Shown: positions 24,297 through 33,498 of the stretch, in pieces
Layout: every line of letters starts with the position of its first letter
How positions within the stretch are numbered: the stretch's first letter is position 1
Source of the DNA: Aneurinibacillus danicus
GTDB lineage: Bacteria > Bacillota > Bacilli > Aneurinibacillales > Aneurinibacillaceae
Assembly (NCBI RefSeq): GCF_007991215.1
Contig: NZ_BJXX01000010.1
Span: 1 to 38,067 of the forward strand
DNA length: 38,067 nt
Reading direction: 5' to 3'
Made by a program: the position numbers and the translations under genes
The notes under the pieces: generated by a model
Seen by the model: the letters and a program-made list of their open reading frames with translations, nothing else
Told to the model about the DNA's origin: nothing
Databases searched by the model: none

Positions 24297-26945
24297 ATGG
24301 AAAAGAAGTTAATGGTATTGGACGGCAATAGCATTGCCAGCCGCGCTTTTTACGCGCTCCCCCTTCTGACGACGGACGAAGGTTTATATACGAATGCCGT
24401 GTACGGATTTACGACCATGCTGCTGCGCATGCTCGATGAAGAGAAGCCGACACACCTTTTAGTAGCGTTTGATGCAGGCAAGGTGACATTCCGTACGGAA
24501 GAATATAAAGACTATAAGGGAAAACGGTTAAAAACACCGGGTGAGCTGTCCGCGCAGTTTCCGCTGCTGAAAGAATTGCTGAATGCATTCAATATTAAAC
24601 ATTATGAATTGAACGGCTACGAAGCGGATGATATTATCGGCACCATCTCTGCTCAGGCAGAGGCGAACGGATTTACAACGCTGATTGTATCCGGAGACAA
24701 AGATATGCTGCAGCTCGTTTCCGACAAAACCCGGGTGGCGCTTACCCGCAAAGGCATCAGTGAAGTCGAGCTGTATTCGCCGGCGGAAGTAGAGGCGAAG
24801 TATGGTTTAACTCCGGCCCAAATCATCGATCTTAAAGGGTTGATGGGAGATGCGTCGGACAACATTCCTGGCATTCCGGGCGTCGGTGAGAAGACGGCGC
24901 TCAAGCTGCTGCATGAATTTAAGACGGTAGAGAACGTACTCGATCATGTTTCCGAAATAAAGGGAAAGAAACTCCAGGAAAAGATTGCGGCGCACGCGGA
25001 TGATGCCCGCATGAGTAAAGAGCTGGCGACAATTCTGCGCGATGCGCCAATCGAGGTCACGCTTGAAGAGACAGTATACCAGCCGTATAATCAGGAAAAA
25101 GTCGTGTCGGTATTGGAACGGTTTGCCTTTAAGTCTCTCCTTGAACGTCTTGGATTGAATTCGGCTGAGGCAAATGGCGCACCCGTTCAGGCGCAAGAAG
25201 AAATCGATTTCGTAACCATTACAGAAGAGAACCGGGAAGCGTGGGCGGACAAGTTGACTTCGCCAATGGCCGTCATGGTTGAAGTGGATGCGGAGAACTA
25301 CCATGGTGCCCCGATTCACGGGATTAGTCTGGCAGATGGGACTGTACGCTTGTATGTACCGTTTGATCAGGCTGGATGGCCGGCACTTATCAAGTGGATG
25401 GCAGATCCCGAACAGAAGAAGTGGGTATACGATGCGAAGCGCAGCCAGGTGGCTCTTGCGTGGAAGAACATCCAGCTTGAAGGCATCTGTTTTGACGTGC
25501 TGCTTGCCTCGTATCTGAGCAATCCTTCCGAGACGAATCATCGTCTGTGTGATGTAGCCGAGCGGTACGGCATGAAGCTCGCTTCTGACGATGCTGTCTA
25601 TGGAAAGGGCGCAAAACGTTCGATTCCGGAAGCGTCGATTCTTGGGCCTCATATTGCGCGCAAAGCGGAGACAATCTATCGCCTGCGCGATAAGATGGAT
25701 GCGGCTTTGAAAGAAGAAGGGCTGGATGAATTGTTTTACGACCTGGAGCTGCCGCTTGCAACCGTGCTTGGTGATATGGAGACGCATGGTGTGCGAGTGG
25801 ACCGGCAGCGCCTTGATGAAATGGGCGTGGAGCTTACAGAGAAGCTCGAGCGGCTAACGAAGCAGATTCACGAACTGGCCGGTACTGAATTTAATATTAA
25901 TTCACCGAAGCAGTTGGGCGAGATTTTGTTCGATAAGCTGCAACTGCCGGTCATCAAGAAAACGAAGACCGGTTATTCGACGAGTGCGGACGTACTAGAG
26001 AAGCTGGAATCGGCGCACGAAATTGTCCCGCTTATTCTGGAATTCCGCCAGTTGGGCAAACTTCAATCCACTTATATTGAGGGATTAAAGAAAGAGATTC
26101 GCGAAGAAACGGGTAAAATCCATACTTCCTTTAACCAGGCGGTGACAGCAACCGGTCGTTTAAGCAGTACCGAGCCTAATCTGCAAAACATTCCGATTCG
26201 CCTGGAGGAAGGACGCAAGATTCGGGAGGCATTCGTGCCGTCCGAGCCGGGCTGGTTCATCATGGCGGCTGACTATTCGCAAATCGAGCTTCGTATTCTG
26301 GCTCATATCTCGCAGGATGAGAATCTGATTGATGCGTTCCGTCGCGATATGGATATTCATACACGGACGGCAATGGACGTATTCGGCGTAGACGAGGACG
26401 AAGTGACTTCGCTGATGCGCCGTCAGGCCAAGGCTGTTAACTTTGGTATCGTATACGGCATTAGCGACTACGGTCTCTCGCAGAATCTGAACATTACCCG
26501 GAAGAAGGCGGCGGAGTTTATCGAACGGTATTTCTCCGTATTTCAGGGTGTAAAACGATATATGGATAATATTATTGCGGAAGCGAAAAAGAACGGCTAT
26601 GTAACGACGATGCTGAAGCGCCGCCGGTATTTGCCGGATATTAATAGCCGCAATTTTAATCTGCGCAGCTTTGCTGAACGTACGGCAATGAATACGCCGA
26701 TTCAGGGAACGGCGGCTGACATCATCAAACTGGCGATGGTTAACATGGCGCAGCGAATCGAAGAAGAGAAGCTGGCGAGCCGAATGCTTTTGCAGGTGCA
26801 TGATGAATTAATCTTTGAAGTGCCGGAACATGAGCTTGAGACGATGGGTAAGCTTGTTTCGGAAGTCATGGAGAATGCCTTGCCGCTTGATGTCCCGCTT
26901 AAGGTGGACGTAAATTACGGCAAGAGCTGGTATGAAGCGAAGTAA
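24297..26945 (+). CDS. polA: DNA polymerase I
   Basis: The 882-residue A-family polymerase fills gaps and removes primers. The 5' nuclease domain (1-290) has VLDGNSIASRAFYALPLL, YEADDIIGT and GLMGDASDNIPGIPGVGEKT. The central exonuclease-like domain (about 300-465) lacks the DxE motif (MVEVDAENYHG in its place), so it is probably inactive for proofreading, as in other Bacillus enzymes. The polymerase domain has AADYSQIELRIL, the O-helix RRQAKAVNFGIVYG and QVHDELIFEV. Length matches B. subtilis (880). The ribosome-binding site is weak (AGGGCGTGG). mutM follows after 18 bases. Confidence 0.97.
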   Translation: MEKKLMVLDGNSIASRAFYALPLLTTDEGLYTNAVYGFTTMLLRMLDEEKPTHLLVAFDAGKVTFRTEEYKDYKGKRLKTPGELSAQFPLLKELLNAFNIKHYELNGYEADDIIGTISAQAEANGFTTLIVSGDKDMLQLVSDKTRVALTRKGISEVELYSPAEVEAKYGLTPAQIIDLKGLMGDASDNIPGIPGVGEKTALKLLHEFKTVENVLDHVSEIKGKKLQEKIAAHADDARMSKELATILRDAPIEVTLEETVYQPYNQEKVVSVLERFAFKSLLERLGLNSAEANGAPVQAQEEIDFVTITEENREAWADKLTSPMAVMVEVDAENYHGAPIHGISLADGTVRLYVPFDQAGWPALIKWMADPEQKKWVYDAKRSQVALAWKNIQLEGICFDVLLASYLSNPSETNHRLCDVAERYGMKLASDDAVYGKGAKRSIPEASILGPHIARKAETIYRLRDKMDAALKEEGLDELFYDLELPLATVLGDMETHGVRVDRQRLDEMGVELTEKLERLTKQIHELAGTEFNINSPKQLGEILFDKLQLPVIKKTKTGYSTSADVLEKLESAHEIVPLILEFRQLGKLQSTYIEGLKKEIREETGKIHTSFNQAVTATGRLSSTEPNLQNIPIRLEEGRKIREAFVPSEPGWFIMAADYSQIELRILAHISQDENLIDAFRRDMDIHTRTAMDVFGVDEDEVTSLMRRQAKAVNFGIVYGISDYGLSQNLNITRKKAAEFIERYFSVFQGVKRYMDNIIAEAKKNGYVTTMLKRRRYLPDINSRNFNLRSFAERTAMNTPIQGTAADIIKLAMVNMAQRIEEEKLASRMLLQVHDELIFEVPEHELETMGKLVSEVMENALPLDVPLKVDVNYGKSWYEAK

Positions 26946-26963
26946 ACGGAGGAGAGAAATGAA

Positions 26964-27794
26964 ATGCCGGAATTACCGGAAGTGGAAACGATCAGGCGCA
27001 CGCTAACTAAGCTGGTCGTCGGGAAAACCATTGCTGACGTAATCGTAAGCCTGCCGCGGTTAATCAAAGAGCCGGATGATGCTATGCTGTTTGTTGAGCT
27101 GCTCAAAGGCCAGACGATTCAGGAGATCGGTCGACGCGGCAAGTTTTTGTTGTTCTATTTAGATGATTGGGTGTTAGTTTCCCATTTGCGCATGGAAGGC
27201 CGCTATGGTCTTTACCAGGCAGGGGACGAAGTGGAAAAGCATACGCATGTCATTTTTCAATTTACGGACAGTACAGAGTTGCGCTATAAGGATGTTCGCA
27301 CCTTTGGCACTATGCATCTTGTTGCTAAAGGAAGAGAGATGGCCGGACCGCCGCTGCATAAACTTGGCCTGGAGCCGCTGGATGAGACGTTCTCGGCCGA
27401 TGTATTGAAAGAAAGAGCCAAACATCGGAAAACCAAAATTAAGCCGCTGCTGCTGAATCAGGAAATTATCGTCGGACTCGGGAATATTTATGTAGATGAG
27501 GCGCTGTTTCAGGCGCGCATCCATCCGGAGCGAATGCCGGGTGAGCTAGCGGACGAGCAGTGGGAGGCTCTTCATATGAGCATTGTGCAAATTCTGCAGG
27601 AATCCATCTCGCTGGGCGGTTCGTCCATCAAATCGTATGTAAACGGACAGGGTGAGGCAGGACAGTTCCAACATACGCTAAAAGCGTATGGGCGCACAGG
27701 CGAACCGTGTGTAGTATGCGGTACACCGATTGAGAAATTGGTTGTCGGTGGCCGCGGCACTCATATCTGTCCTACCTGTCAACCCCGCAAGTAG
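26964..27794 (+). CDS. mutM: Formamidopyrimidine-DNA glycosylase MutM (Fpg)
   Basis: It removes 8-oxoguanine and ring-opened purines and cuts the backbone. The 276-residue protein starts MPELPEVETIRR, with the catalytic Pro2 and Glu3, has the conserved Lys in IGRRGKFLLF, the H2TH region around NIYVDEALFQARIHPER, and a C-terminal zinc finger with four Cys (CVVCGTPIEK and HICPTCQ). AGGAG precedes the ATG. Pairing with polA is the standard Bacillales arrangement and joins base-excision and gap-filling steps. Confidence 0.97.
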   Translation: MPELPEVETIRRTLTKLVVGKTIADVIVSLPRLIKEPDDAMLFVELLKGQTIQEIGRRGKFLLFYLDDWVLVSHLRMEGRYGLYQAGDEVEKHTHVIFQFTDSTELRYKDVRTFGTMHLVAKGREMAGPPLHKLGLEPLDETFSADVLKERAKHRKTKIKPLLLNQEIIVGLGNIYVDEALFQARIHPERMPGELADEQWEALHMSIVQILQESISLGGSSIKSYVNGQGEAGQFQHTLKAYGRTGEPCVVCGTPIEKLVVGGRGTHICPTCQPRK

Positions 27795-27887
27795 AATGCA
27801 CGACTTTTCCTTGTTCTCATATACTGTACCAGACGCCCATGAAAGAGATGGCGGGAGAAGGGTGGATATGGGGAAGGAGGAAAAAAG

Positions 27888-28550
27888 GTGCTGCATATTT
27901 TTTCGCTCCTGGCGCTGGCTTTTGCAGTCAGCTTGGACGGATTCGGGGTTGGGATTATGTACGGCATGCGCCGCATTAAAATTCCGGTGCGTTCCGTTAT
28001 CATCATTACTTCGTGCTCAGCGTTTGTGATTCTTGTTGCTATGTATATCGGCAAATGGCTGGGATATCTGCTGACACCTACAGCTACACATTATGTCGGT
28101 GGCGCCATTTTAGTCGGAATTGGCCTATGGGCGATGTATAACGCAAGGTCGCAAGGCGCGGAGGAAGAGGAAGGAAGCGCGGGACAGGAACAAGCAATTC
28201 GGGAGCTGCGGTCGCTTGTGGCGTTTGAGATTAAAGCGCTCGGCCTTGTCGTGCAGATTCTCAAGCGGCCGACCGAAGCGGATCTCGATCGTTCCGGTAC
28301 CATCTCCGGAGTGGAGGCGATGTTTCTGGGCGTTGCTCTTTCTGTAGACGCGTTCGGCGCAGGAATTGGTGCGGCTCTCATCGGCTACGAGCCCTGGGTG
28401 ACGGCATTCGTCATCGGGAGTGTGAGCTGCCTGTTTATCCTGTCGGGACTTAAGCTGGGATTTACGTATTCGGAAGCCGGGTGGCTGAAGCGAATGACGT
28501 ATTTGCCGGGAATTCTTCTGATATTGTGCGGTTTTTTCAAAATGATGTGA
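27888..28550 (+). CDS. ytaF: Sporulation membrane protein YtaF (MntP-like)
   Basis: The 220-residue protein has six hydrophobic segments in two repeats of three; Asp-bearing segments ALAFAVSLDGFGVGI and GVALSVDAFGAGIG mark each half, as in MntP-type exporters. A central linker (about 88-140) is acidic. YtaF is a sporulation-associated member of this family; its substrate is not known to me. The start is GTG with GGAAGGAGG upstream. The 93-base gap after mutM may hold a separate promoter, though I could not define one. coaE follows after 18 bases. Confidence 0.88.
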   Translation: MLHIFSLLALAFAVSLDGFGVGIMYGMRRIKIPVRSVIIITSCSAFVILVAMYIGKWLGYLLTPTATHYVGGAILVGIGLWAMYNARSQGAEEEEGSAGQEQAIRELRSLVAFEIKALGLVVQILKRPTEADLDRSGTISGVEAMFLGVALSVDAFGAGIGAALIGYEPWVTAFVIGSVSCLFILSGLKLGFTYSEAGWLKRMTYLPGILLILCGFFKMM

Positions 28551-28568
28551 GAGAGAGTTGAGAGAGCT

Positions 28569-29177
28569 ATGGTTATTGGGCTGACGGGTGGCATCGCCTG
28601 CGGCAAGAGCACGGTGTCGCGGATGCTTGCAGAACGCGGGGCCCGTATTATTGACGCGGATATTATTGCGCGTGAAGTTGTTCGGCCAGGTGAAGAAGCC
28701 TGGTCTCTTATTGTCGAGCGGTTCGGACGAGATATCCTGCTTGCGAATGAAGAGCTGGATCGGGTAAAGCTGGGAGCGATTGTTTTTGCTGATGAACAGG
28801 CACGCCTGGATTTAAACGCTATTGTTCATCCTGCTGTGCGTGCACGTATGAGGCAGTTGATGAAAGAAGCCCGGGAGGAGAGCATAGCTTTAATTGTGAT
28901 GGACATTCCCCTGCTGTATGAGTCAAAGCTTGAATATATGGTGGAAAAGGTAGTTGTCGTATATTGTACGGCAGAACAGCAATTAAAACGTTTGATGGAA
29001 AGAAACGGATACGATGAGGAAGAAGCAATGCGCCGCATCGCTTCGCAGATGTCGATCGAGGAGAAGAAAAGCCGGGCGGATTACGTCATTGATAATAGCG
29101 GCACGTTTACGGAGACGGAAGAGCAAGTGGACGAATTGGTTGGGAAGCTGTTGGATAAGGGAAGAAGAGGCGCGTAA
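28569..29177 (+). CDS. coaE: Dephospho-CoA kinase
   Basis: It catalyses the last step of coenzyme A synthesis, phosphorylating the 3' hydroxyl of dephospho-CoA. The 202-residue protein has the P-loop GLTGGIACGKSTVSRML, the acidic IIDADIIAREVV, and the CoA-region HPAVRARM; family length is about 200. The ribosome-binding site is modest (GAGAGAG). Position after ytaF agrees with B. subtilis. It supplies CoA to the citrate synthase and acetyl-CoA carboxylase encoded nearby, though no joint control is evident. Confidence 0.96.
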   Translation: MVIGLTGGIACGKSTVSRMLAERGARIIDADIIAREVVRPGEEAWSLIVERFGRDILLANEELDRVKLGAIVFADEQARLDLNAIVHPAVRARMRQLMKEAREESIALIVMDIPLLYESKLEYMVEKVVVVYCTAEQQLKRLMERNGYDEEEAMRRIASQMSIEEKKSRADYVIDNSGTFTETEEQVDELVGKLLDKGRRGA

Positions 29178-29209
29178 ATAAATGAAGCGATACGGATGAG
29201 GAGCTGGGG

Positions 29210-29785
29210 ATGAAACGATTCAGTCGAAAGAATACGATATTTTTTCTCTGTCTGCTGGCGGTTTTTCTTCTGTTGGACGCGCCTGTTACATGGAAAGCAA
29301 TGTACCCGGTATACTATAAAGAAGAAATCCGCAAATCGGCGGAACAGTATGATGTGGACCCATACTTAATCATGGCCATTATCCAAATCGAATCGAAATT
29401 TGATAAAAAACGCGTTTCTAAAAAAGGTGCGATCGGTCTGATGCAGGTAATGCCGATGACGGCGGAATGGGCGATACAAAAAACAAAAATTTCGCCGATG
29501 GCGACCGAATACCTGGACGAGCCGGATACGAATATCTTGCTTGGAACGTGGTATATTTCCTTCCTGCATGAAATGTTCGACAACAATCCGTATGCAGTTA
29601 TCGCCGCATATAACGCCGGTCCGGGCAACGTAAAGAAGTGGCTGGAGAAAGGCATATGGGATGGAACTGAGGAGCATATCTCCCGTATTCCATATGGCGA
29701 GACCCGGCATTACGTTCAGCGCGCACTGTATTATAAACATCGTTACGAGAAAATTTATGCCGATGAATTCAGCGGGCTGAATTAA
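29210..29785 (+). CDS. Lytic transglycosylase (SLT domain)
   Basis: The 191-residue protein has an N-terminal signal anchor (about 9-25) and an SLT domain with catalytic Glu61 (IIQIESKFD), SKKGAIGLMQVMP, the AAYNAGPGNVKKWL motif and the closing RIPYGETRHYVQR. It cleaves peptidoglycan between MurNAc and GlcNAc outside the membrane. It lies 32 bases after coaE and ends at a clear terminator. I do not recall it between coaE and gapB in B. subtilis, but it is found beside coaE in other Bacillales, from memory. Confidence 0.92.
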   Translation: MKRFSRKNTIFFLCLLAVFLLLDAPVTWKAMYPVYYKEEIRKSAEQYDVDPYLIMAIIQIESKFDKKRVSKKGAIGLMQVMPMTAEWAIQKTKISPMATEYLDEPDTNILLGTWYISFLHEMFDNNPYAVIAAYNAGPGNVKKWLEKGIWDGTEEHISRIPYGETRHYVQRALYYKHRYEKIYADEFSGLN

Positions 29786-29809
29786 AAGGCTATTCTATAT
29801 GTACTTTTT

Positions 29810-29841
29810 AAAGGCAGTCCTCCTACTGCCTTATTTTTTTT
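29810..29841 (+). terminator. Terminator ending the polA-to-transglycosylase unit
   Basis: AAGGCAGT (29811-29818) and ACTGCCTT (29825-29832) are exact complements around CCTCCT, with a long T run after them. Confidence 0.85.
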
Positions 29842-29891
29842 ATCATGTAGCCGAAATAATAGTCTGAAAATAATAAATTTACACCAGTCTA

Positions 29892-29919
29892 TTGAAAAAA
29901 GTGTCATACTTATTATAAT
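29892..29919 (+). promoter_or_regulatory. Sigma-A promoter for gapB
   Basis: TTGAAA (29892-29897) and TATAAT (29914-29919) are separated by 16 bases. Transcription would begin near 29926, about 40 bases before the ATG. Confidence 0.7.
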
Positions 29920-29935
29920 GAATGTATGCAATAGT
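29900..29935 (+). promoter_or_regulatory. Two CcpN-like boxes at the gapB promoter
   Basis: AGTGTCATACT (29900-29910), inside the promoter spacer, matches the CcpN consensus TRTGHYATAYW at 10 of 11 positions. TATGCAATAGT (29925-29935), at the start site, matches at 9 of 11. CcpN represses gapB and pckA during growth on sugars in B. subtilis. Whether this organism has ccpN is not visible here. Confidence 0.5.
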
Positions 29936-29966
29936 ATGGAACATATCCGGGGAGGAGAACGTATTA

Positions 29967-31001
29967 ATGACGACACGAATTGCCATTAATGGATTTGGAC
30001 GTATTGGGCGGATGGTATTCCGCAAAGCGATAAACGATCCGGAGGTAGAAGTAGTAGCAATCAATGCAAGCTACCCTGTTGAAACGCTTGCTCACCTTAT
30101 TAAGTATGACACAATTCATGGCAATATTTCTGATAAAGTCGAAACGAAAGATGATACGATCATTGTAAACGGAAAAGCGACGAAAGTGGTTTCTGACCGT
30201 GATCCGGCCAACCTTCCTTGGAAAGAGTTGGACATAGAAGTTGTTATCGAAGCAACGGGTAAATTCCGTGATAAAGAAGGCGCGGGTAAACATATTCAAG
30301 CCGGTGCGAAGAAAGTCGTTATCACAGCACCGGGCAAAGATGAAGACGTAACGATTGTAATGGGTGTAAACGAAGATGTGTACGATTACGAAGCGCACAA
30401 TATTATCTCCAATGCATCCTGCACAACAAATTGCCTGGCTCCGGTAGCGAAAGTGTTAGATGAAGCGTTCGGTATCGAATACGGTATGATGACAACCGTA
30501 CACTCTTACACAAACGACCAGAAGAATCTGGACAATCCGCATAAAGACCTGCGCAGAGCACGTGCATGCGCGCAGGCAATTATTCCGACGACAACAGGAG
30601 CGGCCCGTGCTGTTGCCCGCGTTCTTCCGCAGTTGCAGGGCAAATTGAACGGCTTCGCGCTTCGTGTGCCGACACCGAACGTATCGGTTGTGGACCTGGT
30701 TGTTAATGTGAAGAAAAACGTAACGGTAGAAGAAGTAAACCGTGTGCTGCGCGAAGCGAGCGAAGGTAGCATGAAAGGCATTCTCGGCTATACTGACGAG
30801 CCGCTCGTATCCGCTGACTTCAATGGAGACGAGAACTCCTCCATCGTAGACGGACTGTCCACAATGGTTATGGGCGAGAAACAAGTGAAGGTGCTCGCTT
30901 GGTACGACAACGAATGGGGCTACTCTTGCCGTGTACTTGACCTGGCGAAACACGTATCCGCTGCTGCAAACACGAAAAAAAAAGTGGAAGTAACCGTATA
31001 A
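29967..31001 (+). CDS. gapB: Glyceraldehyde-3-phosphate dehydrogenase, GapB type
   Basis: The 344-residue enzyme has the Rossmann start [18 protein letters not shown], the catalytic Cys152 in SNASCTTNC, and [12 protein letters not shown]. At residues 31-36 it has AINASY where glycolytic GapA has AIND with the NAD-binding Asp. This is the GapB signature and predicts NADP preference and a gluconeogenic role. The order coaE...gapB...nrdR also fits GapB. The ATG at 29967 has GGGGAGGAG upstream; an in-frame start at 29922 lies in the promoter region. Two CcpN-like boxes cover the promoter. Confidence 0.95.
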   Translation: MTTRIAINGFGRIGRMVFRKAINDPEVEVVAINASYPVETLAHLIKYDTIHGNISDKVETKDDTIIVNGKATKVVSDRDPANLPWKELDIEVVIEATGKFRDKEGAGKHIQAGAKKVVITAPGKDEDVTIVMGVNEDVYDYEAHNIISNASCTTNCLAPVAKVLDEAFGIEYGMMTTVHSYTNDQKNLDNPHKDLRRARACAQAIIPTTTGAARAVARVLPQLQGKLNGFALRVPTPNVSVVDLVVNVKKNVTVEEVNRVLREASEGSMKGILGYTDEPLVSADFNGDENSSIVDGLSTMVMGEKQVKVLAWYDNEWGYSCRVLDLAKHVSAAANTKKKVEVTV

Positions 31002-31023
31002 TCGCATACTATGTATAGTGAAG

Positions 31024-31060
31024 AAAACGAGGCGGTCCGGCAGCGGATTGCCTCGTTTTT
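31024..31060 (+). terminator. Terminator after gapB, fused to repeat copy C
   Basis: AAAACGAGGC (31024-31033) pairs with GCCTCGTTTT (31050-31059) and a T run follows. The T run is also the outer end of repeat copy C. Confidence 0.8.
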
Positions 31061-31205
31061 CTGTGAAAATCATGAGAAAAGAAAGAAGAGAAGAAGAAAT
31101 AAGATCTAGAGAAGAAAAAGGCGGAGGCCTTTTTCTACATTAAAATCCTTTCCTCGTTCTCTTCTCTCTTTTCCTTCGTACCACCAAAGTCAGCCGCCCT
31201 TTCGA
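31056..31205 (-). repeat. Dispersed intergenic repeat, copy C (full length, reversed)
   Basis: On the minus strand it has the same order as copy A: GGGCGGCTGACTTT, GGTACGAAGGAAAAGAGAG, the motif ATTTTAATGTAGAAAAAGG, the hairpin GAAAAAGGC-CTCC-GCCTTTTTC (31135-31114), the polypyrimidine arm and GATTTTCACAGAAAAA. Weaker similarity may extend to about 31225. It occupies most of the 321-base gap between gapB and nrdR; the remainder (31206-31322) holds no gene I can support and only weak promoter-like matches. Confidence 0.87.
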
Positions 31206-31322
31206 TGATTTCATGTTGAAAAGACAACCGTATGGACAAAAGTGCTTCGCGTTTCCTACTTGACGTCCGCCCCTTTCTGGGACAAACTAGGGAAAAGTAC
31301 GCAATGGAGTGAGGTTGATGAG

Positions 31323-31790
31323 ATGCGTTGTCCATATTGTACGCACAACGGAACGAGGGTGCTTGACTCCCGGCCGGTAAATGACAGCAAATCCATCCGG
31401 CGGCGCCGGGAATGCGAAGAATGCGGCAGACGGTTCACTACATTCGAAATGGTGGAAGAAACGCCGCTGCTTGTGGTGAAAAAAGACGGCACACGCGAAG
31501 AATTCAGCCGAGAGAAAATTCTGCGTGGCATTATTCGTGCCTGTGAGAAGCGGCCGGTGCCGCTGGATACACTGGAAGCAATTGTAGACAGGATAGAGCG
31601 GGAGCTGCGCAATAGCGGCCGGGCCGAGGTCCAGAGCAAGGATGTCGGCGAATTGGTTATGAATGCGTTATATGATGTTGATGAAGTAGCGTATGTCCGC
31701 TTTGCGTCCGTATATCGCCAGTTCAAAGACATTAATGTGTTTGTCAAAGAATTAGAAGACTTAATTCATAACAGTAAAAAGAAAGAATGA
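31323..31790 (+). CDS. nrdR: Transcriptional repressor NrdR
   Basis: NrdR represses ribonucleotide reductase genes in response to ATP/dATP. The 155-residue protein has a zinc ribbon with Cys 3, 6, 31 and 34 and the basic stretch [17 protein letters not shown], then an ATP-cone domain (about 48-138; [20 protein letters not shown]). The ATG at 31323 gives the canonical MRCPYC start, with GGAGTGAGG upstream; an earlier in-frame start at 31242 is not supported. In B. subtilis speD separates gapB from this gene; here repeat copy C does. Confidence 0.96.
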   Translation: MRCPYCTHNGTRVLDSRPVNDSKSIRRRRECEECGRRFTTFEMVEETPLLVVKKDGTREEFSREKILRGIIRACEKRPVPLDTLEAIVDRIERELRNSGRAEVQSKDVGELVMNALYDVDEVAYVRFASVYRQFKDINVFVKELEDLIHNSKKKE

Positions 31791-31830
31791 AAATAAAATG
31801 CAGACAGTAAACGGGGGAAGGCGAGCGGCA

Positions 31831-33447
31831 GTGAAGATACAGTTTATTGGGGGAGCAAGAACTGTAACGGGATCCTGTTACATGCTAGATACCAGTACGC
31901 ACAAATTAATCATTGATTGTGGAATGTTTCAGGGCAGCAAAGAACTAAACCAGTGGAACGAACAAGATTTTGCGTTCGACCCGCAGGACATTTCAGCGGT
32001 GGTGCTGACGCACGCCCATATTGACCACAGCGGTCTTGTGCCGAAATTATGCAAAGAGGGTTTCAAAGGTCGGATTTTCGCTACACACTCGACTGTGGAT
32101 CTTTGTTCCATTATGCTGCCGGACAGCGGACACATTCAAGAAGCGGAGGCAGAGTGGTATAATCGAAAACGCCGCCGCCGCGGACGGGCGCTGATGAAGC
32201 CGCTGTATACAAAGGAAGATGCACGGCGCTGTCTTTCTCAATTCAAAGGCATTCCGTATGACAAAATAACCGAGGTTGTGCCAGGGGTAACTGTCCGTAT
32301 GCGCGATGCCGGCCACATTCTGGGCTCGGCCATTGTTGAGATGTGGGTCAGTCAGCCGAACGGCAATGCGATTAAATTAGTGTTTTCGGGAGATTTGGGA
32401 AGCAAGAAGCAGGCGATTGTCAAAGATCCGACTTTTATTGATGAAGCGGATTACATATTCATCGAATCGACGTACGGTGACCGTTTGCATGAGGAACGAG
32501 TCGATCGAGGCGAAATTCTCGGCGGCATTGTGCGTACCATTCAAAAGCAAGGCGGGAATATTATCATTCCTTCCTTCTCGGTTGGCCGCACGCAGGAGAT
32601 CATTTATGAGCTGTCAGAGTTGCTTCATAAGGGCAAGATTCAACCGCTGCCGGTTTTTATCGATAGTCCGCTTGCCGTAGAAGCGACACGGGTATTCCGT
32701 CGCAACCAGGAAGTATTCGATGAAGAGAGCCAGCAGTATCTGCAGGCAGGGATGGACCCGCTGTCTTTTCCTGGTTTGCAGTTCGTGGAGACTGTAGAGG
32801 AATCACAACGACTGAACCGGGTAATCAGCGGTTCTATTATTATTTCATCGAGCGGAATGTGTGAAGCCGGACGAATTAAACACCATCTAAAACATCATTT
32901 ATGGCGTCCAAAATCACACATTGTGTTTGTGGGCTATCAGGCGCAAGGTACACTTGGCCGCCGTATTATTGACGGAGCCAAGCGGGTGCGGATTTTTGGT
33001 GAAGATATCAAGATTGCGGCACAAATCCATAATATTGAAGGATTCTCAGCGCATGCAGACAGGGATGGGCTATTGGAGTGGCTGTCCGGGTTTGTCCGCA
33101 AACCAAAAAAAGTATTTATTGTGCATGGTGAGGAGGCTGTATCGCTGAAGTTCGCAGAGATCATCGGCGAATCGCTTGGACTGGACACGTATGTGCCAAG
33201 ACGGTTTGAGACGATCATTTTCGATGATGCAGCGGAAATGACCACCCTTCCGCAGGAAGAGACAGAACATCTGCCGCTTCCAGATGCACTAGAAACTGCG
33301 CTTGCAGCGCTGTCTAAGGCTTCTCTAGAGATACAAGAACATGTAAAACAGCAAGCTTTGTCTCCTGTGCAGAAGCAGGAAGTGCTGGAGAGGCTGGCAG
33401 CATGCATAGAGGCGTTAGATCAGTCTGTGCAGGATTGCGAAATATAA
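31831..33447 (+). CDS. Beta-CASP metallo-beta-lactamase (RNase-like) protein
   Basis: The 538-residue protein has the MBL motif HAHIDHSG, a GHILGSA motif, VFSGDLG and ESTYGDR, followed by a beta-CASP domain (about 225-360; SFSVGRTQEIIYEL, SSSGMCEAGRI) and the closing SAHADRDGL and IVHGE motifs. This is the CPSF/YSH1-like group of RNases, distinct from RNase J1/J2. A helical tail of about 80 residues follows. The GTG at 31831 gives the expected KIQFIGGARTVTGS start and has GGGGGAAGG nine bases upstream; an ATG at 31798 is possible. I do not recall it between nrdR and dnaB in B. subtilis. The RNA target is unknown. Confidence 0.9.
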   Translation: MKIQFIGGARTVTGSCYMLDTSTHKLIIDCGMFQGSKELNQWNEQDFAFDPQDISAVVLTHAHIDHSGLVPKLCKEGFKGRIFATHSTVDLCSIMLPDSGHIQEAEAEWYNRKRRRRGRALMKPLYTKEDARRCLSQFKGIPYDKITEVVPGVTVRMRDAGHILGSAIVEMWVSQPNGNAIKLVFSGDLGSKKQAIVKDPTFIDEADYIFIESTYGDRLHEERVDRGEILGGIVRTIQKQGGNIIIPSFSVGRTQEIIYELSELLHKGKIQPLPVFIDSPLAVEATRVFRRNQEVFDEESQQYLQAGMDPLSFPGLQFVETVEESQRLNRVISGSIIISSSGMCEAGRIKHHLKHHLWRPKSHIVFVGYQAQGTLGRRIIDGAKRVRIFGEDIKIAAQIHNIEGFSAHADRDGLLEWLSGFVRKPKKVFIVHGEEAVSLKFAEIIGESLGLDTYVPRRFETIIFDDAAEMTTLPQEETEHLPLPDALETALAALSKASLEIQEHVKQQALSPVQKQEVLERLAACIEALDQSVQDCEI

Positions 33448-33498
33448 CGGCGGCAGTGCTATAATGAAGGAGAGATTGATATACAGGGAGTGATACGG

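Noticed and set aside
25200-25700. Loss of DxE in the PolA exonuclease domain as a mutation
   Set aside because: Absence of proofreading residues is normal for Bacillus and Geobacillus DNA polymerase I.
24807-25787. Leftward 326-codon frame inside polA
   Set aside because: It is antisense to intact DNA polymerase I; it is a shadow of the codon pattern.
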